Positions 8,374 to 16,814 of a stretch of 64,000 nucleotides of DNA are shown piece by piece. The stretch's first letter is position 1. Every line of letters starts with the position of its first letter. A model generated the notes under the pieces. The model was not told where the DNA came from, ran no database searches, and saw only the letters and a list, made by a program, of their open reading frames with translations. The DNA is from JAJDTT01 sp965116695 (GTDB lineage Bacteria > Acidobacteriota > UBA6911 > RPQK01 > JAJDTT01): NCBI GenBank assembly GCA_965116695.1, contig OZ220706.1, positions 2,294,001 through 2,358,000 of the forward strand. The letters are read 5' to 3'. A program made the position numbers and the translations under genes.

Positions 8374-9796
8374 GCTTTTGACCGGCCGGCGAGCATTCAT
8401 GCTGCGCGTACTAGCCGGGCCAGCCGCGTTCGCCGCCGTCTGCGCCCTGCCCCTGACCGGTCTTGCGCCCGAGGCGCACGTCGCTCTCGGCGGATACGCC
8501 TGGGTCGTGGCCTGGTGGGTCACCATGCCGGTGCCGTGGGCGGTCACCAGTTTCCTGCCGTTCGTGCTCCTGCCGCTCGGCGCGGAGATGCGCTTGACCG
8601 AAGTGGCCGCCACTTACGGGCATGTCATCCTGCCCTACCTGATCGGCGTCATGCTCTTCGGCCATGCGTTTCAAAAACACGGTCTGGCGCGAAGAATCGC
8701 CCTCGCCGCGCTCTGCATTCCAGGCGTGGCGCGTTCCGGCACCGGCTTGATACTGGCAATCCTGGTCGTCTCGGCGGTGATGTCCACGGTGTTCAGTGAC
8801 CTGGCGGTCATCGTGATGATGACGCCGATTGTGTTGTCGCTCACCCGGTCCGTGGCCCCCGGCGCGAAGCGCATGTCCGCGGCGGCGAGCCTGGCCGTTC
8901 TGTACGGTGCCGCGGCCGGGGCGCTGGCAACTCCGACCGGCATCGTTTTCAATGCGCTGACCCTCTCGCTGCTGGACCAGTTGACCGGCTACAGCGTCAG
9001 CTTCGCACAGTGGGTGTCGACCGGCGTCATCCTGACGGTGGCCCACTTCCCGGTCTGCTATCTGATCCTGAAGTACATGTTGCCCCCGGAGGTGCAGGCC
9101 ATTCCCAATGCCCACGCCCGCTTTCTCAAGGAACGCGAGCAACTGGGCCCCATGAGCCGGGGCGAAAGGAACGTCCTGTTCGTGCTGATTCTGATGCTGG
9201 CGCTATGGACCCTGCCGACGATCGCCGAGATCGGGTTTCTCGAGATCTGGTACGTGCCTCCGGTGGCCATGGTGCTGCTCTTCCTGCTGCCGGTGGACGC
9301 GAAGCGCGGTGAGATGACCCTGGAAACCAGGGACTTTCAGCAAGGCGTCGGATGGAATGTATTGTTCCTGGTGCTCGGCGGGATGGCGCTGGCGGACGTA
9401 CTGGCCACTCTGGGCGCCATCGATTGGCTCGCCGGCCGGCTGACGGGCAACGTCACCGCGGGGGCCTTGCCCTGGGTCGCGGGCCTGGCCACGCCACTGC
9501 TGACGCAGTTGGCCAGCGGAGCGGCAACGTCGATCATGGTTTCCACGATTCTCTTTCCGATTGCGGACGCACTCGGCTACAACCCCACGATTCTGGCCCG
9601 GATCATCGCGGGTACGGCCCAGGCGGTGGCATTTCCCTGGTCCAGTCCGGCCGCGGCCGCAACCTTCGCGTTCGGCGCCGTTGGATTCGGGACGATGTTC
9701 AGAGTCGGCATCGTCGCCACCGTCCTGACATCGATCGTCGTGATCGCGCTGAGCATGATCCTGGTACCGGCGATGCAAGCATTTGCTGTGGGGTAA
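8360..9796 (+). CDS. SLC13/DASS-type anion transporter
   Basis: 478 residues with about 11-12 hydrophobic segments. The arrangement matches the divalent anion:Na+ symporter (SLC13) branch of the ion-transporter superfamily: an N-terminal half with FSDLAVIVMMTPIVL where family members carry the SNT-like motif, and a C-terminal half with LLTQLASGAATSIMVSTILFPI and PWSSPAAAATFAFG. Substrates in the family include sulfate, dicarboxylates and citrate. The start is a GTG (8360-8362) inside the end of the permease gene, giving a 14-nt overlap and likely coupling. The two carriers may move related compounds, or one may export a product of the other's substrate. Confidence 0.75.
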   Translation: MEIAKLLTGRRAFMLRVLAGPAAFAAVCALPLTGLAPEAHVALGGYAWVVAWWVTMPVPWAVTSFLPFVLLPLGAEMRLTEVAATYGHVILPYLIGVMLFGHAFQKHGLARRIALAALCIPGVARSGTGLILAILVVSAVMSTVFSDLAVIVMMTPIVLSLTRSVAPGAKRMSAAASLAVLYGAAAGALATPTGIVFNALTLSLLDQLTGYSVSFAQWVSTGVILTVAHFPVCYLILKYMLPPEVQAIPNAHARFLKEREQLGPMSRGERNVLFVLILMLALWTLPTIAEIGFLEIWYVPPVAMVLLFLLPVDAKRGEMTLETRDFQQGVGWNVLFLVLGGMALADVLATLGAIDWLAGRLTGNVTAGALPWVAGLATPLLTQLASGAATSIMVSTILFPIADALGYNPTILARIIAGTAQAVAFPWSSPAAAATFAFGAVGFGTMFRVGIVATVLTSIVVIALSMILVPAMQAFAVG

Positions 9797-9923
9797 TGGA
9801 CCGCAGCAGGTTGGGGCGCCGCGCGCGGCCCGGGCTGACCTGAGTCCGGTGACGGCATCCGTTTCTGCCGGCGCCGGGAAGATCCGGCCAGTCCGGACAA
9901 GAGCCGCGAGAGCATGTCGTGAG

Positions 9924-10625
9924 ATGCGAGGGATGCACCCCGGAGAAACCGGCGAAGAGAAAGGCGCCGCCGCCCGGGAGGAGGCGCCCAAGCCGGTGAA
10001 TCGCCTGGATCATGAAGCGGAGTTTGAGCGGGCCTGGACCGACCCGATCTACACCCGAATCGATCTGGCCCCGGTCGACGTCAACCTGGTGCTCGCCCGC
10101 TACTACCGCACCAACGAGCCGCTCAGGTTCACCCGCACCATGTTGTGGGACATGGAGGTGAAGAAGGCGTTCCGGCCCGATCTCTACATTCCTTCCGTCG
10201 TATCGGAGGGCAGCTCCCGCGTTTGGCGGCGGCACGCGGCGCCCGGCGGAACCGAATCCTTCGTGCGATGCTCGCGGCAGCGCCTCTGGCTCAAGCCGTC
10301 GGAGCGCGGGCTGGTCCTGGAACAGGTCTTCCTCAACCCGGAAAGGCAAATCGCCACTTTCATAGGAGCAGCCGAACTCCTCGACAGGGACGGGAACTTG
10401 CTTCGCGCCGGCGAAGGACAGCCTCTCTTTCACGTTGAGCACTCGGTCGACGGTGGTGAATTCCGGCCTCTCAACCGGTGGCGAATCGTTTACCTCACGG
10501 ACAGACCCGAGCAGAGACTGATCGAGCGGTTCACGCTTGCGAACGACGTGTGGTTGCGTGAGTTCGTCGAAATCTACATTCGACGGGACTTGGGGATCGA
10601 GTTGACCCGGAGGAATCGGGTCTGA
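9924..10625 (+). CDS. Conserved-looking hypothetical soluble protein
   Basis: About 233 residues from the chosen ATG (9924); an upstream extension to 9783 is open but reads as low-complexity Arg/Ala and overlaps the transporter. No signal peptide or membrane helix. It is rich in aromatic and charged residues with a clear folded pattern (RIDLAPVDVNLVLARYYRT, FRPDLYIPSVVSEGSSRVW, EQVFLNPERQIATFIGAAEL). No catalytic motif is recognised. It is third in line after two overlapping transporter genes, about 127 nt after the SLC13 stop, so it is probably an accessory or catabolic partner of that transport system. Confidence 0.55.
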   Translation: MRGMHPGETGEEKGAAAREEAPKPVNRLDHEAEFERAWTDPIYTRIDLAPVDVNLVLARYYRTNEPLRFTRTMLWDMEVKKAFRPDLYIPSVVSEGSSRVWRRHAAPGGTESFVRCSRQRLWLKPSERGLVLEQVFLNPERQIATFIGAAELLDRDGNLLRAGEGQPLFHVEHSVDGGEFRPLNRWRIVYLTDRPEQRLIERFTLANDVWLREFVEIYIRRDLGIELTRRNRV

Positions 10626-10645
10626 TGCGACGTCGTGTCGTATTT

Positions 10646-10665
10646 CGGCCCGTTTGACCGGGCCG
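10646..10665. terminator. Candidate bidirectional terminator hairpin
   Basis: CGGCCCG (10646-10652) and CGGGCCG (10659-10665) pair exactly around a 6-nt loop TTTGAC. It lies between the convergent genes ending at 10625 (plus) and 10731 (minus). There is no clear T-run, so termination is inferred from position and structure. Confidence 0.4.
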
Positions 10666-10730
10666 GACCACGCGACGTGTCCGGAAAGACCGTACTTGCC
10701 GGCTACCGGAAAAGACCGGCCCGCCCCGGA

Positions 10731-12155
10731 TCAAGACGGCCCGCCGATGGGCAGGAGCTCGACCCCTTCCCCTTCGCCGGGTTTCTTGATGCGAAAACGG
10801 ACCGACGTCACCTCGGCCCCATGGGGACCGAATCGGTTCTTGAAGCCTTCCCGCTGGCCGACCATGAAGATGGAGCCGTCCTCCAGAACGCAGGCGCTGG
10901 GGTAGTACGACTTGGGATCGCACTTGAAGCCGCGTCCCGGCGCCGGCTTCACCCAGGTCTTGCCATTGTCCCGGCTGTAGATCACTTCTCCGTTGTTCGG
11001 CACCTTGGGATCGTCGCCCTCGAGCCTGTGGCGGCCCCCGAAGACGACGGCGGTGACTCCGTCGGGCGTCGTCACCACGTCCCCCCGCCGCAACAACTTG
11101 GGGCCGAGAAACTCGCTTCCGAAGTTGGGATCCTCGATGATGGGATCGGTCAGGAGCAGGCGCGGCGGGGACCAGGTCTTTCCGTCGTCGTAGGACTGAA
11201 ACCAGGCCGAGGTGGGACGGCAGGGGAATCCCAGGCTGCCGTCCGGCAGGTAGGCGGCCGTGCCTTCGTCCATGTCGTAGTCGTTGCTGCCGATCACCGA
11301 CAGGGTCGACCAGGTGCGGCCCTTGTCCCCGGAGCTCATGAGGAGCATGAGCCAACGCGGGTATTCGCTGGGCCATCCCTTTCCTCCGGGAATGGGCGCC
11401 GCGGAGGCGAAGAGGCGCAACGAGCCGTCCTTGCCCTCGAACATGCTGTAGGGAGCGTCCGTATCGGCGAGCCCGACGAAACGGGTCACCTCCGTCCAGG
11501 TGTGTCCATAGTTGTCGCTTCTGAAGATGAGGATCTTGGATTGCCGGTTGACCGCAATTCGGGCGTACTCGACGGCAGTCGTGGGCATCCGGTTGAAATA
11601 GCCCCAATGGGGTTTCAGGCGGATTCCGGCGAACATGGACCCGTCACTCAATTGCACAACGTCACCGACGTGGTAGGCGCCACGCACCGCCGGAAACGAG
11701 CGGGGCCGGCTCCAGGTCTTCCCCTGGTCCCGGCTGCGGATCCACATCATCCTCCCGCCCTCGGGCGCATCCCAATCCGCGAGCCATTCAAGAGTTCCCC
11801 TGGTAAAGCGCTTCCTGTCCTCGGCAGGCACGTCCCAGGGGGTGGGCCAGGAAGCGTGCCAATAGCCGGCCGAGAAGGTCACGAACAGGTCGCCGTTCTG
11901 CAGCCGGCACACCGTCGGCCATCCGCAGTAGCCGCCGAACCCGTGGAAGGGCTCCGGCGGATTGACGTCGGGAGAGACGATGATCTTCCGGTACTTCTCG
12001 AAATCCACCGGGGGCTCGCCGCCCGTTATCACGGCCTCGACCGGTGGAATGGAAGCAGCGGCCGGCTTCCCCTTGTTCGCGCGGGCGAAGCCGGCGGCCG
12101 CCAAACCGGTTGCAGAAACGGACAGGACCTCCCGGCGGGACAATCGGAATGACAT
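10731..12155 (-). CDS. Secreted sialidase-like BNR-repeat protein
   Basis: 474 residues. A twin-arginine signal opens the protein (LSRREVLSVSATGLAAAGFA). The mature part contains at least five Asp-box (BNR) motifs of the form S-x-D-x-G-x-T-W: SRDQGKTWS, SDNYGHTWT, SGDKGRTWS, SYDDGKTWS and SRDNGKTWV, spaced as blades of a six-bladed propeller. This fold belongs to exo-alpha-sialidases and relatives; many BNR proteins have no sialidase activity, so the reaction is unproved. It is the last gene of a minus-strand run beginning with the CocE hydrolase at 18629, with 53 nt to the preceding MORN gene. A role in processing extracellular glycans or glycoconjugates fits the export signal. Confidence 0.8.
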   Translation of the reverse strand: MSFRLSRREVLSVSATGLAAAGFARANKGKPAAASIPPVEAVITGGEPPVDFEKYRKIIVSPDVNPPEPFHGFGGYCGWPTVCRLQNGDLFVTFSAGYWHASWPTPWDVPAEDRKRFTRGTLEWLADWDAPEGGRMMWIRSRDQGKTWSRPRSFPAVRGAYHVGDVVQLSDGSMFAGIRLKPHWGYFNRMPTTAVEYARIAVNRQSKILIFRSDNYGHTWTEVTRFVGLADTDAPYSMFEGKDGSLRLFASAAPIPGGKGWPSEYPRWLMLLMSSGDKGRTWSTLSVIGSNDYDMDEGTAAYLPDGSLGFPCRPTSAWFQSYDDGKTWSPPRLLLTDPIIEDPNFGSEFLGPKLLRRGDVVTTPDGVTAVVFGGRHRLEGDDPKVPNNGEVIYSRDNGKTWVKPAPGRGFKCDPKSYYPSACVLEDGSIFMVGQREGFKNRFGPHGAEVTSVRFRIKKPGEGEGVELLPIGGPS

Positions 12156-12208
12156 TTCTCAGCTCTCCATTCGTACCAATCCAGGAGACGTTCCGTCGCC
12201 GGAAGCCC

Positions 12209-12805
12209 CTATTTGTCGACCCATTGACCCTTTCCATCTACGAAGCGCGCTTCCCCGACCACGCGCCCGTCTCTGCGCGCGACCCACTTTCCGTGCTGCT
12301 TCCCGTCCCGATAAGAGCCTTCGTGGGTGGTCCCGTATCCGTCGCGAATGACCCACCTGCCCTGACGCCGGCCTTTCACGTACCGGCCTTCGCCGAAGGT
12401 CCCGTTCGTCCAACGCTCCGCCCAACGTCCGTGCCGCTGACCCTTCGCAAACGTGCCTTCCGAGACCCCCCCGTCCGCCCAGTGCATGACCCAGCGCCCG
12501 TGCCGCTTTCCGTTGCGGAGGCGGCCGGTGGTTTCGACGGTTTCCTGGTCTTCGTCCCAGGCCCACTTCAGGGTTCCCGTCCCCTGTGCCACTCCCTTCG
12601 AACACTCGGCCGTCCAAGTCACAGAGGCGTCCGGCTCGTGGTTGGAAGTCCAGACGTGGCATCCCGGCCGGTTGGACAACTCCCGCCAGCAAGCCATGCC
12701 CTCGGGCTTGCCGCCGCACGTGGGTTCGCCCTGAAACGAGGGCGTCGCGCCCTGAAAAGCGCTGGACAGAACCAAGACGAGAACACCCGGAATCCCTATG
12801 GGCAT
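12209..12805 (-). CDS. Secreted MORN-like repeat protein
   Basis: 198 residues. A short Sec signal (MPIGIPGVLVLVLSSAFQG) is followed by a Cys-containing segment (CGGKPEGMACWRELSNRPGC) and then about six tandem MORN-like repeats of roughly 20 residues, each with a G-x-R-x-G-x-W core: NGKRHGRWVMHWADG, KGQRHGRWAERWTNG, KGRRQGRWVIRDG, DGKQHGKWVARRDG. Such repeats in bacteria are usually structural or membrane-associated; no enzyme activity is implied. The ribosome site GGGAG (minus strand, 12817-12821) can pair with CTCCC just before the ATG (12806-12810), so translation may be damped by a leader hairpin. It follows hyuA by 66 nt. Confidence 0.75.
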   Translation of the reverse strand: MPIGIPGVLVLVLSSAFQGATPSFQGEPTCGGKPEGMACWRELSNRPGCHVWTSNHEPDASVTWTAECSKGVAQGTGTLKWAWDEDQETVETTGRLRNGKRHGRWVMHWADGGVSEGTFAKGQRHGRWAERWTNGTFGEGRYVKGRRQGRWVIRDGYGTTHEGSYRDGKQHGKWVARRDGRVVGEARFVDGKGQWVDK

Positions 12806-12871
12806 GGGAGTTTTCTCTCCCGGGCGAATGGTGCAGTCGAGGGCGGGTTCGCAGGGATGGGCGGCATCGTT

Positions 12872-14968
12872 TCAGGCCAGTGGCGAGATCAACAGATTCC
12901 CGTAACGATCCACTTCCACCTGAAAGCCGGGCTGGACCAGAGTCGTGGAATCGATCTCCTCGACGATGGCGGGCCCCTCGATCCGATGGCCCGCCTTCAG
13001 CCGGGCCCGATGGTAGATGGACGTCGGCACGAATTCCCCCTGCGACCCGAAGTAGACCGGCCTCTCGGCCACGGCGGACGCTTGGGAGCCGTCTGCAGGC
13101 GGTATCTGCCGGAGTCGCGGCTTCTGAATGGCCCCCAGCGCGGTCAGGCGAAAATTCACCAACTCGATGGGCTGGTCCGGGTAGCCGTGACCGTAGGCCC
13201 GGTCGTGCTCGACGTGGAACCTCTCCACCACCTCCTCCAATTCGGCGGCGGCCACCCGGCTCCCCGGGCATTCGATGGGCAGCTCGTAGGACTGCCCCGC
13301 GTAGCGCATTTCGATCTGCCGCTGAAAACTGATGTCACCTTCCGCCAACCGCTCCCGTCTCAGGACCTCCCTCCCCTGCTCTTCCATGGCGGAGAAGATG
13401 CGATTGATCTCGTCGAAGTCCGCCCGGTCCCTGGGCATGATCCGGGTCTGGGAAAACTCGTGCTTGAGATCCGTGACCAGCAGGCCCAGCGCGGAGGCCG
13501 TCCCGGGACTCGGAGGCACGATGAGCAGCGGGATCTGCATTTCGGCGCACAGGCGATTCGCGTGCAGTGGGCCGGCCCCGCCGAAGGCCACCATCACCAG
13601 GTCCCTGGGATCGTAGCCGCGCCGCACCGTGATGATCCGCAGCGCGTTGGTCATCTCGGCATTGGCGATCTCCACGATCCCGTTGGCGCACTCCACCGCT
13701 TCCATCCCCAGGCGCCCGGCGCATCGGCCAAGGATCCCTTCGCCGGCGGCGTCCACGTCCAGGTCCATCTCTCCGCCCAGAAAGAACTGGGGATTGAGCC
13801 GGCCGAGTACCAGGTTGGCGTCCGTGATGGTGGGTTCCGTCCCGCCGTGTCCATAGCAGATGGGGCCCGGGTCGGCTCCCGCGCTCCGGGGCCCCACCCG
13901 CAGAATTCCTCCCGTATCCACCCAGGCGATGCTTCCCCCTCCCGCGCCGATCTCCACGAGATCGATGACCGGGGTCCGGATCGGGTATCCGCTGCCGCGG
14001 GACTGGCCGACCCCGGGCAAGGCCTGAGCACCCACTTCGTACTCCTTGGTTACCTTGGGGCGTCCGTCCAGAATCAGTCCCACCTTGGCCGTGGTCCCGC
14101 CCATGTCGAAGGAGATGATGTCCTTGTAGTCCAGGCCGCCGGCGATGTGGTTGGAGACGATCACGCCGGCGGCCGGCCCCGACTCCACCATGTAGGCGGG
14201 TTTCTCGGCCCCCGTTGCGAAGGTCAGGACGCCGCCGCTGGACTGCATGACCAGCAGCTCGCCGGACACCCCCTTTCCCCTCAGCCGGCGCTCGATCCCC
14301 TGCAGGTAGTTGGTGATCACCGGCCGGACGCAGGCGTTGATGACGGTGGTGCTGGCGCGGAAATACTCGCGGAACTCGGGACAGACGGCGGAAGAGAGGG
14401 AGAGGACGAGGTCCGGGTTCCGTTTCTGCAGGATTTCGCCGACCCGCAGCTCGTGCGCCGGATTCAGGTACGAGTGCAGGAGGCAGACGGCCACGGAGAC
14501 CACGCCCTCACTTGCGAGCCGGGCGGCGATCTCGTGCACCCGGTCTTCGTCCAGAGCCGACAACACGTTTCCCTCGGCGTCCAGCCGTTCGGGGACCTCG
14601 AAGCAGAGGTCGCGGGGAACCAGCGGACGCGCCTTTTCGAAATGGATGTCGTAGAGGGAGGGCCGGACCTGGCGTCCGATCTCCAGCATGTCGCGGAAGC
14701 CCAGCGTGGTGATGAAGGCCGTGCGGGGGGTCTTCCCCTCGATCAGGGAATTGGTGGCGACCGTGGTGCCGTGCACCAGGTAGGAGACCTGCCCGGGTTC
14801 CAATCCGTCCTTCAGGATCCGGTCCACGGCGTTCACGAAACCGACGGCGGGGTCGCCAGGAGTCGAAGGAACCTTGGCGGTCCGGGTTTCTCCGGTCTCT
14901 TCCGAGATCAGGACCGCATCGGTGAAGGTGCCTCCCACGTCGACCCCCACTCGAAATCGGGTCTTCAT
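12872..14968 (-). CDS. hyuA: Hydantoinase/oxoprolinase subunit A
   Basis: 698 residues from the ATG at 14968, full length for the HyuA/OplA family, which uses ATP to open cyclic amides such as hydantoins or 5-oxoproline. The N-terminal actin-like ATPase motif GVDVGGTFTDAVL is at residues 7-19, with a second nucleotide-binding motif IISFDMGGTTAKVGLI near 285 and DPGPICYGHGG near 370. The C-terminal domain contains QIEMRYAGQSYEL. The open frame extends upstream to 15292, but that part lies wholly inside hyuB and is a shadow. The ATG overlaps the hyuB stop as ATGA (14965-14968), the usual arrangement for the two subunits. The exact substrate cannot be told from sequence. Confidence 0.93.
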   Translation of the reverse strand: MKTRFRVGVDVGGTFTDAVLISEETGETRTAKVPSTPGDPAVGFVNAVDRILKDGLEPGQVSYLVHGTTVATNSLIEGKTPRTAFITTLGFRDMLEIGRQVRPSLYDIHFEKARPLVPRDLCFEVPERLDAEGNVLSALDEDRVHEIAARLASEGVVSVAVCLLHSYLNPAHELRVGEILQKRNPDLVLSLSSAVCPEFREYFRASTTVINACVRPVITNYLQGIERRLRGKGVSGELLVMQSSGGVLTFATGAEKPAYMVESGPAAGVIVSNHIAGGLDYKDIISFDMGGTTAKVGLILDGRPKVTKEYEVGAQALPGVGQSRGSGYPIRTPVIDLVEIGAGGGSIAWVDTGGILRVGPRSAGADPGPICYGHGGTEPTITDANLVLGRLNPQFFLGGEMDLDVDAAGEGILGRCAGRLGMEAVECANGIVEIANAEMTNALRIITVRRGYDPRDLVMVAFGGAGPLHANRLCAEMQIPLLIVPPSPGTASALGLLVTDLKHEFSQTRIMPRDRADFDEINRIFSAMEEQGREVLRRERLAEGDISFQRQIEMRYAGQSYELPIECPGSRVAAAELEEVVERFHVEHDRAYGHGYPDQPIELVNFRLTALGAIQKPRLRQIPPADGSQASAVAERPVYFGSQGEFVPTSIYHRARLKAGHRIEGPAIVEEIDSTTLVQPGFQVEVDRYGNLLISPLA

Positions 14969-16725
14969 TCGCGGCTTCCTCTTTCCTTCAACCGCCGGCG
15001 CAGCCGCCTGGTCTCCGCCGGGTCGACGGTCCAGCGATCCGTATCGACCGAAACTCCGTAGGCGTGGCGGGCCCGGTCCGGACTGATCTTCTCCTGGCGC
15101 ACGTCGCGCATCACCAACTCCGGGTCCCGCTCCCAGGGCGGCCCGTATCCCCCGCCTCCGCAGGTCTCGACCCGGACGTGCTCGCCCGGTCCCACGGTCG
15201 CCGTTCCCTTGGAGGGCAGCTTCCGCGGGTCTCCACCGGAGATGGAAAGGTAGCGGGCCGGCTGCCCGTCCCTGCCCTGAAACAGGCCCCACGGGGGGAA
15301 CTTGGCCCGGTCCGCCAGGGTCGTGAAAACGGGTTCATGCTCCGGAAAGACGTATTCCCGGCAGAGCCCCAGGCCGCCGCGGAAGCGTCCGGCGCCCTCC
15401 GAATCCGGGATCAGGTTGTAACGGGTGATGCGCACCGGATAGTTGAGCTCCGTCTCTTCGATGGGCGCATTCTGAGTGTTCTGGATGTGGGTCTGGACGG
15501 CGTCGGGTCCGTCGGAACGGTTCCGGCCGCCGTAACCGCCGGCCAAAGTCTCGAGAAACGTGTAGTAGTCCCCGGTCCGGGGATCCTCTCCGCCGAAACC
15601 CACATGGCAGATCATCCCCTTGGTTCCGGCCGGGACCCGGTCCGGAACCGCTGCCGACAGGGCCTTGAAGAGGACCTCGCACAGGCGCATGGAGACCTCC
15701 CATCCACCCACGATGGCGCCCGGGTGGCGGGCGTTCAGGGCCGATCCCTTGGGAGCGATCACCTCGATGGGCTGGTAGAAGCCCTCGTTGACGGGGATGT
15801 CCGGATCCACCAGGCACTTCAGGACGTAGACGCAGGCGGTAAAGGTCTGGGTGAGGTTGCTGTTCATGGGAGCCGGCCGCTGCGGGTCCGCTCCCGTGAA
15901 GTCGAAGACGATCCTCCGGTCCTTCAGTGTGACCTTGGCCCTCAGGTGGACGGGACGGTCCGTGATTCCGTCGTCATCCAGCCACCCTTCCGCCTGGTAC
16001 GTGCCCTGGGGCAGGTTTTCCAGTTCCCCTTCGATTCGCCGCGCCGTGTATTCCAGAAGCCGTTCGACGTAGAAGTCGAGGGTCTCCTTCCCGTACCGGT
16101 CCAGCAGTGCCGTCAACCGCCGCATTCCCATGTTGTTGGCGGCGATCTGGGCCCGGAGGTCGCCGGCCACTTCCTTGGCGGCCCTCACGTTGGCCAGGAT
16201 CATCTTCCAGAGGCCCGGATGAACCTCTCCCCGGGAGACCAGTTTCACCACGGGGAGGATGATTCCCTCCTGGTAAATCTCCCGAAAGGCTCCGATGCTG
16301 GCGGGAGCTCCGCCGCCCACGTCCACGTGGTGGCAGCAGTTGCTCAGGTAGCCCACCAGCTCCCCCCGGTGAAAAAACGGGGCGATGAGGAATATGTCGT
16401 TTAGGTGGCTCGCCTGCCGGTGTGGGTCGTTGACCACCAGCATGTCGCCCGGCTCCAGGTTCCCGGCGCCGTATTCGCGGATTGCGCGCGGGACCAGGCG
16501 GCCGATGGTGACCAGGTGCGCCGGTTGGCAGAAGGCCTGGGCCACCATCCGGCCCTGCGAGTCCACGAAGGCGCAGGAATAGTCGAGCCGGGTCTTGACG
16601 TTGGTGGAGAAGGCGCTGCGCTGAATGGAGACCGACATCTCCTCGGTGGCCTCCACCAGCGCGTTTCGAATCACCTCGAAGAGGATGGGGTCGAATTTTC
16701 GGTCGCCGGGTGGTGTCGGTGCCAT
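14965..16725 (-). CDS. hyuB: Hydantoinase/oxoprolinase subunit B
   Basis: 586 residues, typical length of HyuB. Family landmarks include DPILFEVIRNALVEATEEM at the start, AFVDSQGRMVAQAFCQPAHL, VNDPHRQASHLNDIFLIAPF, NNCCHHVDVGG-type metal-binding residues (SNCCHHVDVGGG) and the C-terminal ETCGGGGYGPPWERD. It partners HyuA, whose start codon overlaps its stop. It is 89 nt downstream of a secreted CocE/NonD hydrolase, so an extracellular hydrolase could release cyclic amide or peptide-derived compounds that HyuAB opens in the cytosol; this link is inference. Confidence 0.93.
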   Translation of the reverse strand: MAPTPPGDRKFDPILFEVIRNALVEATEEMSVSIQRSAFSTNVKTRLDYSCAFVDSQGRMVAQAFCQPAHLVTIGRLVPRAIREYGAGNLEPGDMLVVNDPHRQASHLNDIFLIAPFFHRGELVGYLSNCCHHVDVGGGAPASIGAFREIYQEGIILPVVKLVSRGEVHPGLWKMILANVRAAKEVAGDLRAQIAANNMGMRRLTALLDRYGKETLDFYVERLLEYTARRIEGELENLPQGTYQAEGWLDDDGITDRPVHLRAKVTLKDRRIVFDFTGADPQRPAPMNSNLTQTFTACVYVLKCLVDPDIPVNEGFYQPIEVIAPKGSALNARHPGAIVGGWEVSMRLCEVLFKALSAAVPDRVPAGTKGMICHVGFGGEDPRTGDYYTFLETLAGGYGGRNRSDGPDAVQTHIQNTQNAPIEETELNYPVRITRYNLIPDSEGAGRFRGGLGLCREYVFPEHEPVFTTLADRAKFPPWGLFQGRDGQPARYLSISGGDPRKLPSKGTATVGPGEHVRVETCGGGGYGPPWERDPELVMRDVRQEKISPDRARHAYGVSVDTDRWTVDPAETRRLRRRLKERGSRE

Positions 16726-16814
16726 GGATGGACCCTGTCTTCAAGCCGCGGACACGGGGCGAGCCCGCTGACGGGCCGGTGATTCGGAGGCGAGAGAAAC
16801 TCCTTCGTTGCGGA

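Noticed and set aside
12044..15061. Plus-strand open frame of about 1000 codons opposite hyuA
   Set aside because: Antisense shadow of hyuA and the MORN gene; composition is typical of high-GC complement reading.
14969..15292. N-terminal extension of hyuA
   Set aside because: The extra 108 residues overlap the end of hyuB and precede the conserved MKTRFRVGVDVGGTFTD start with an ATGA junction.
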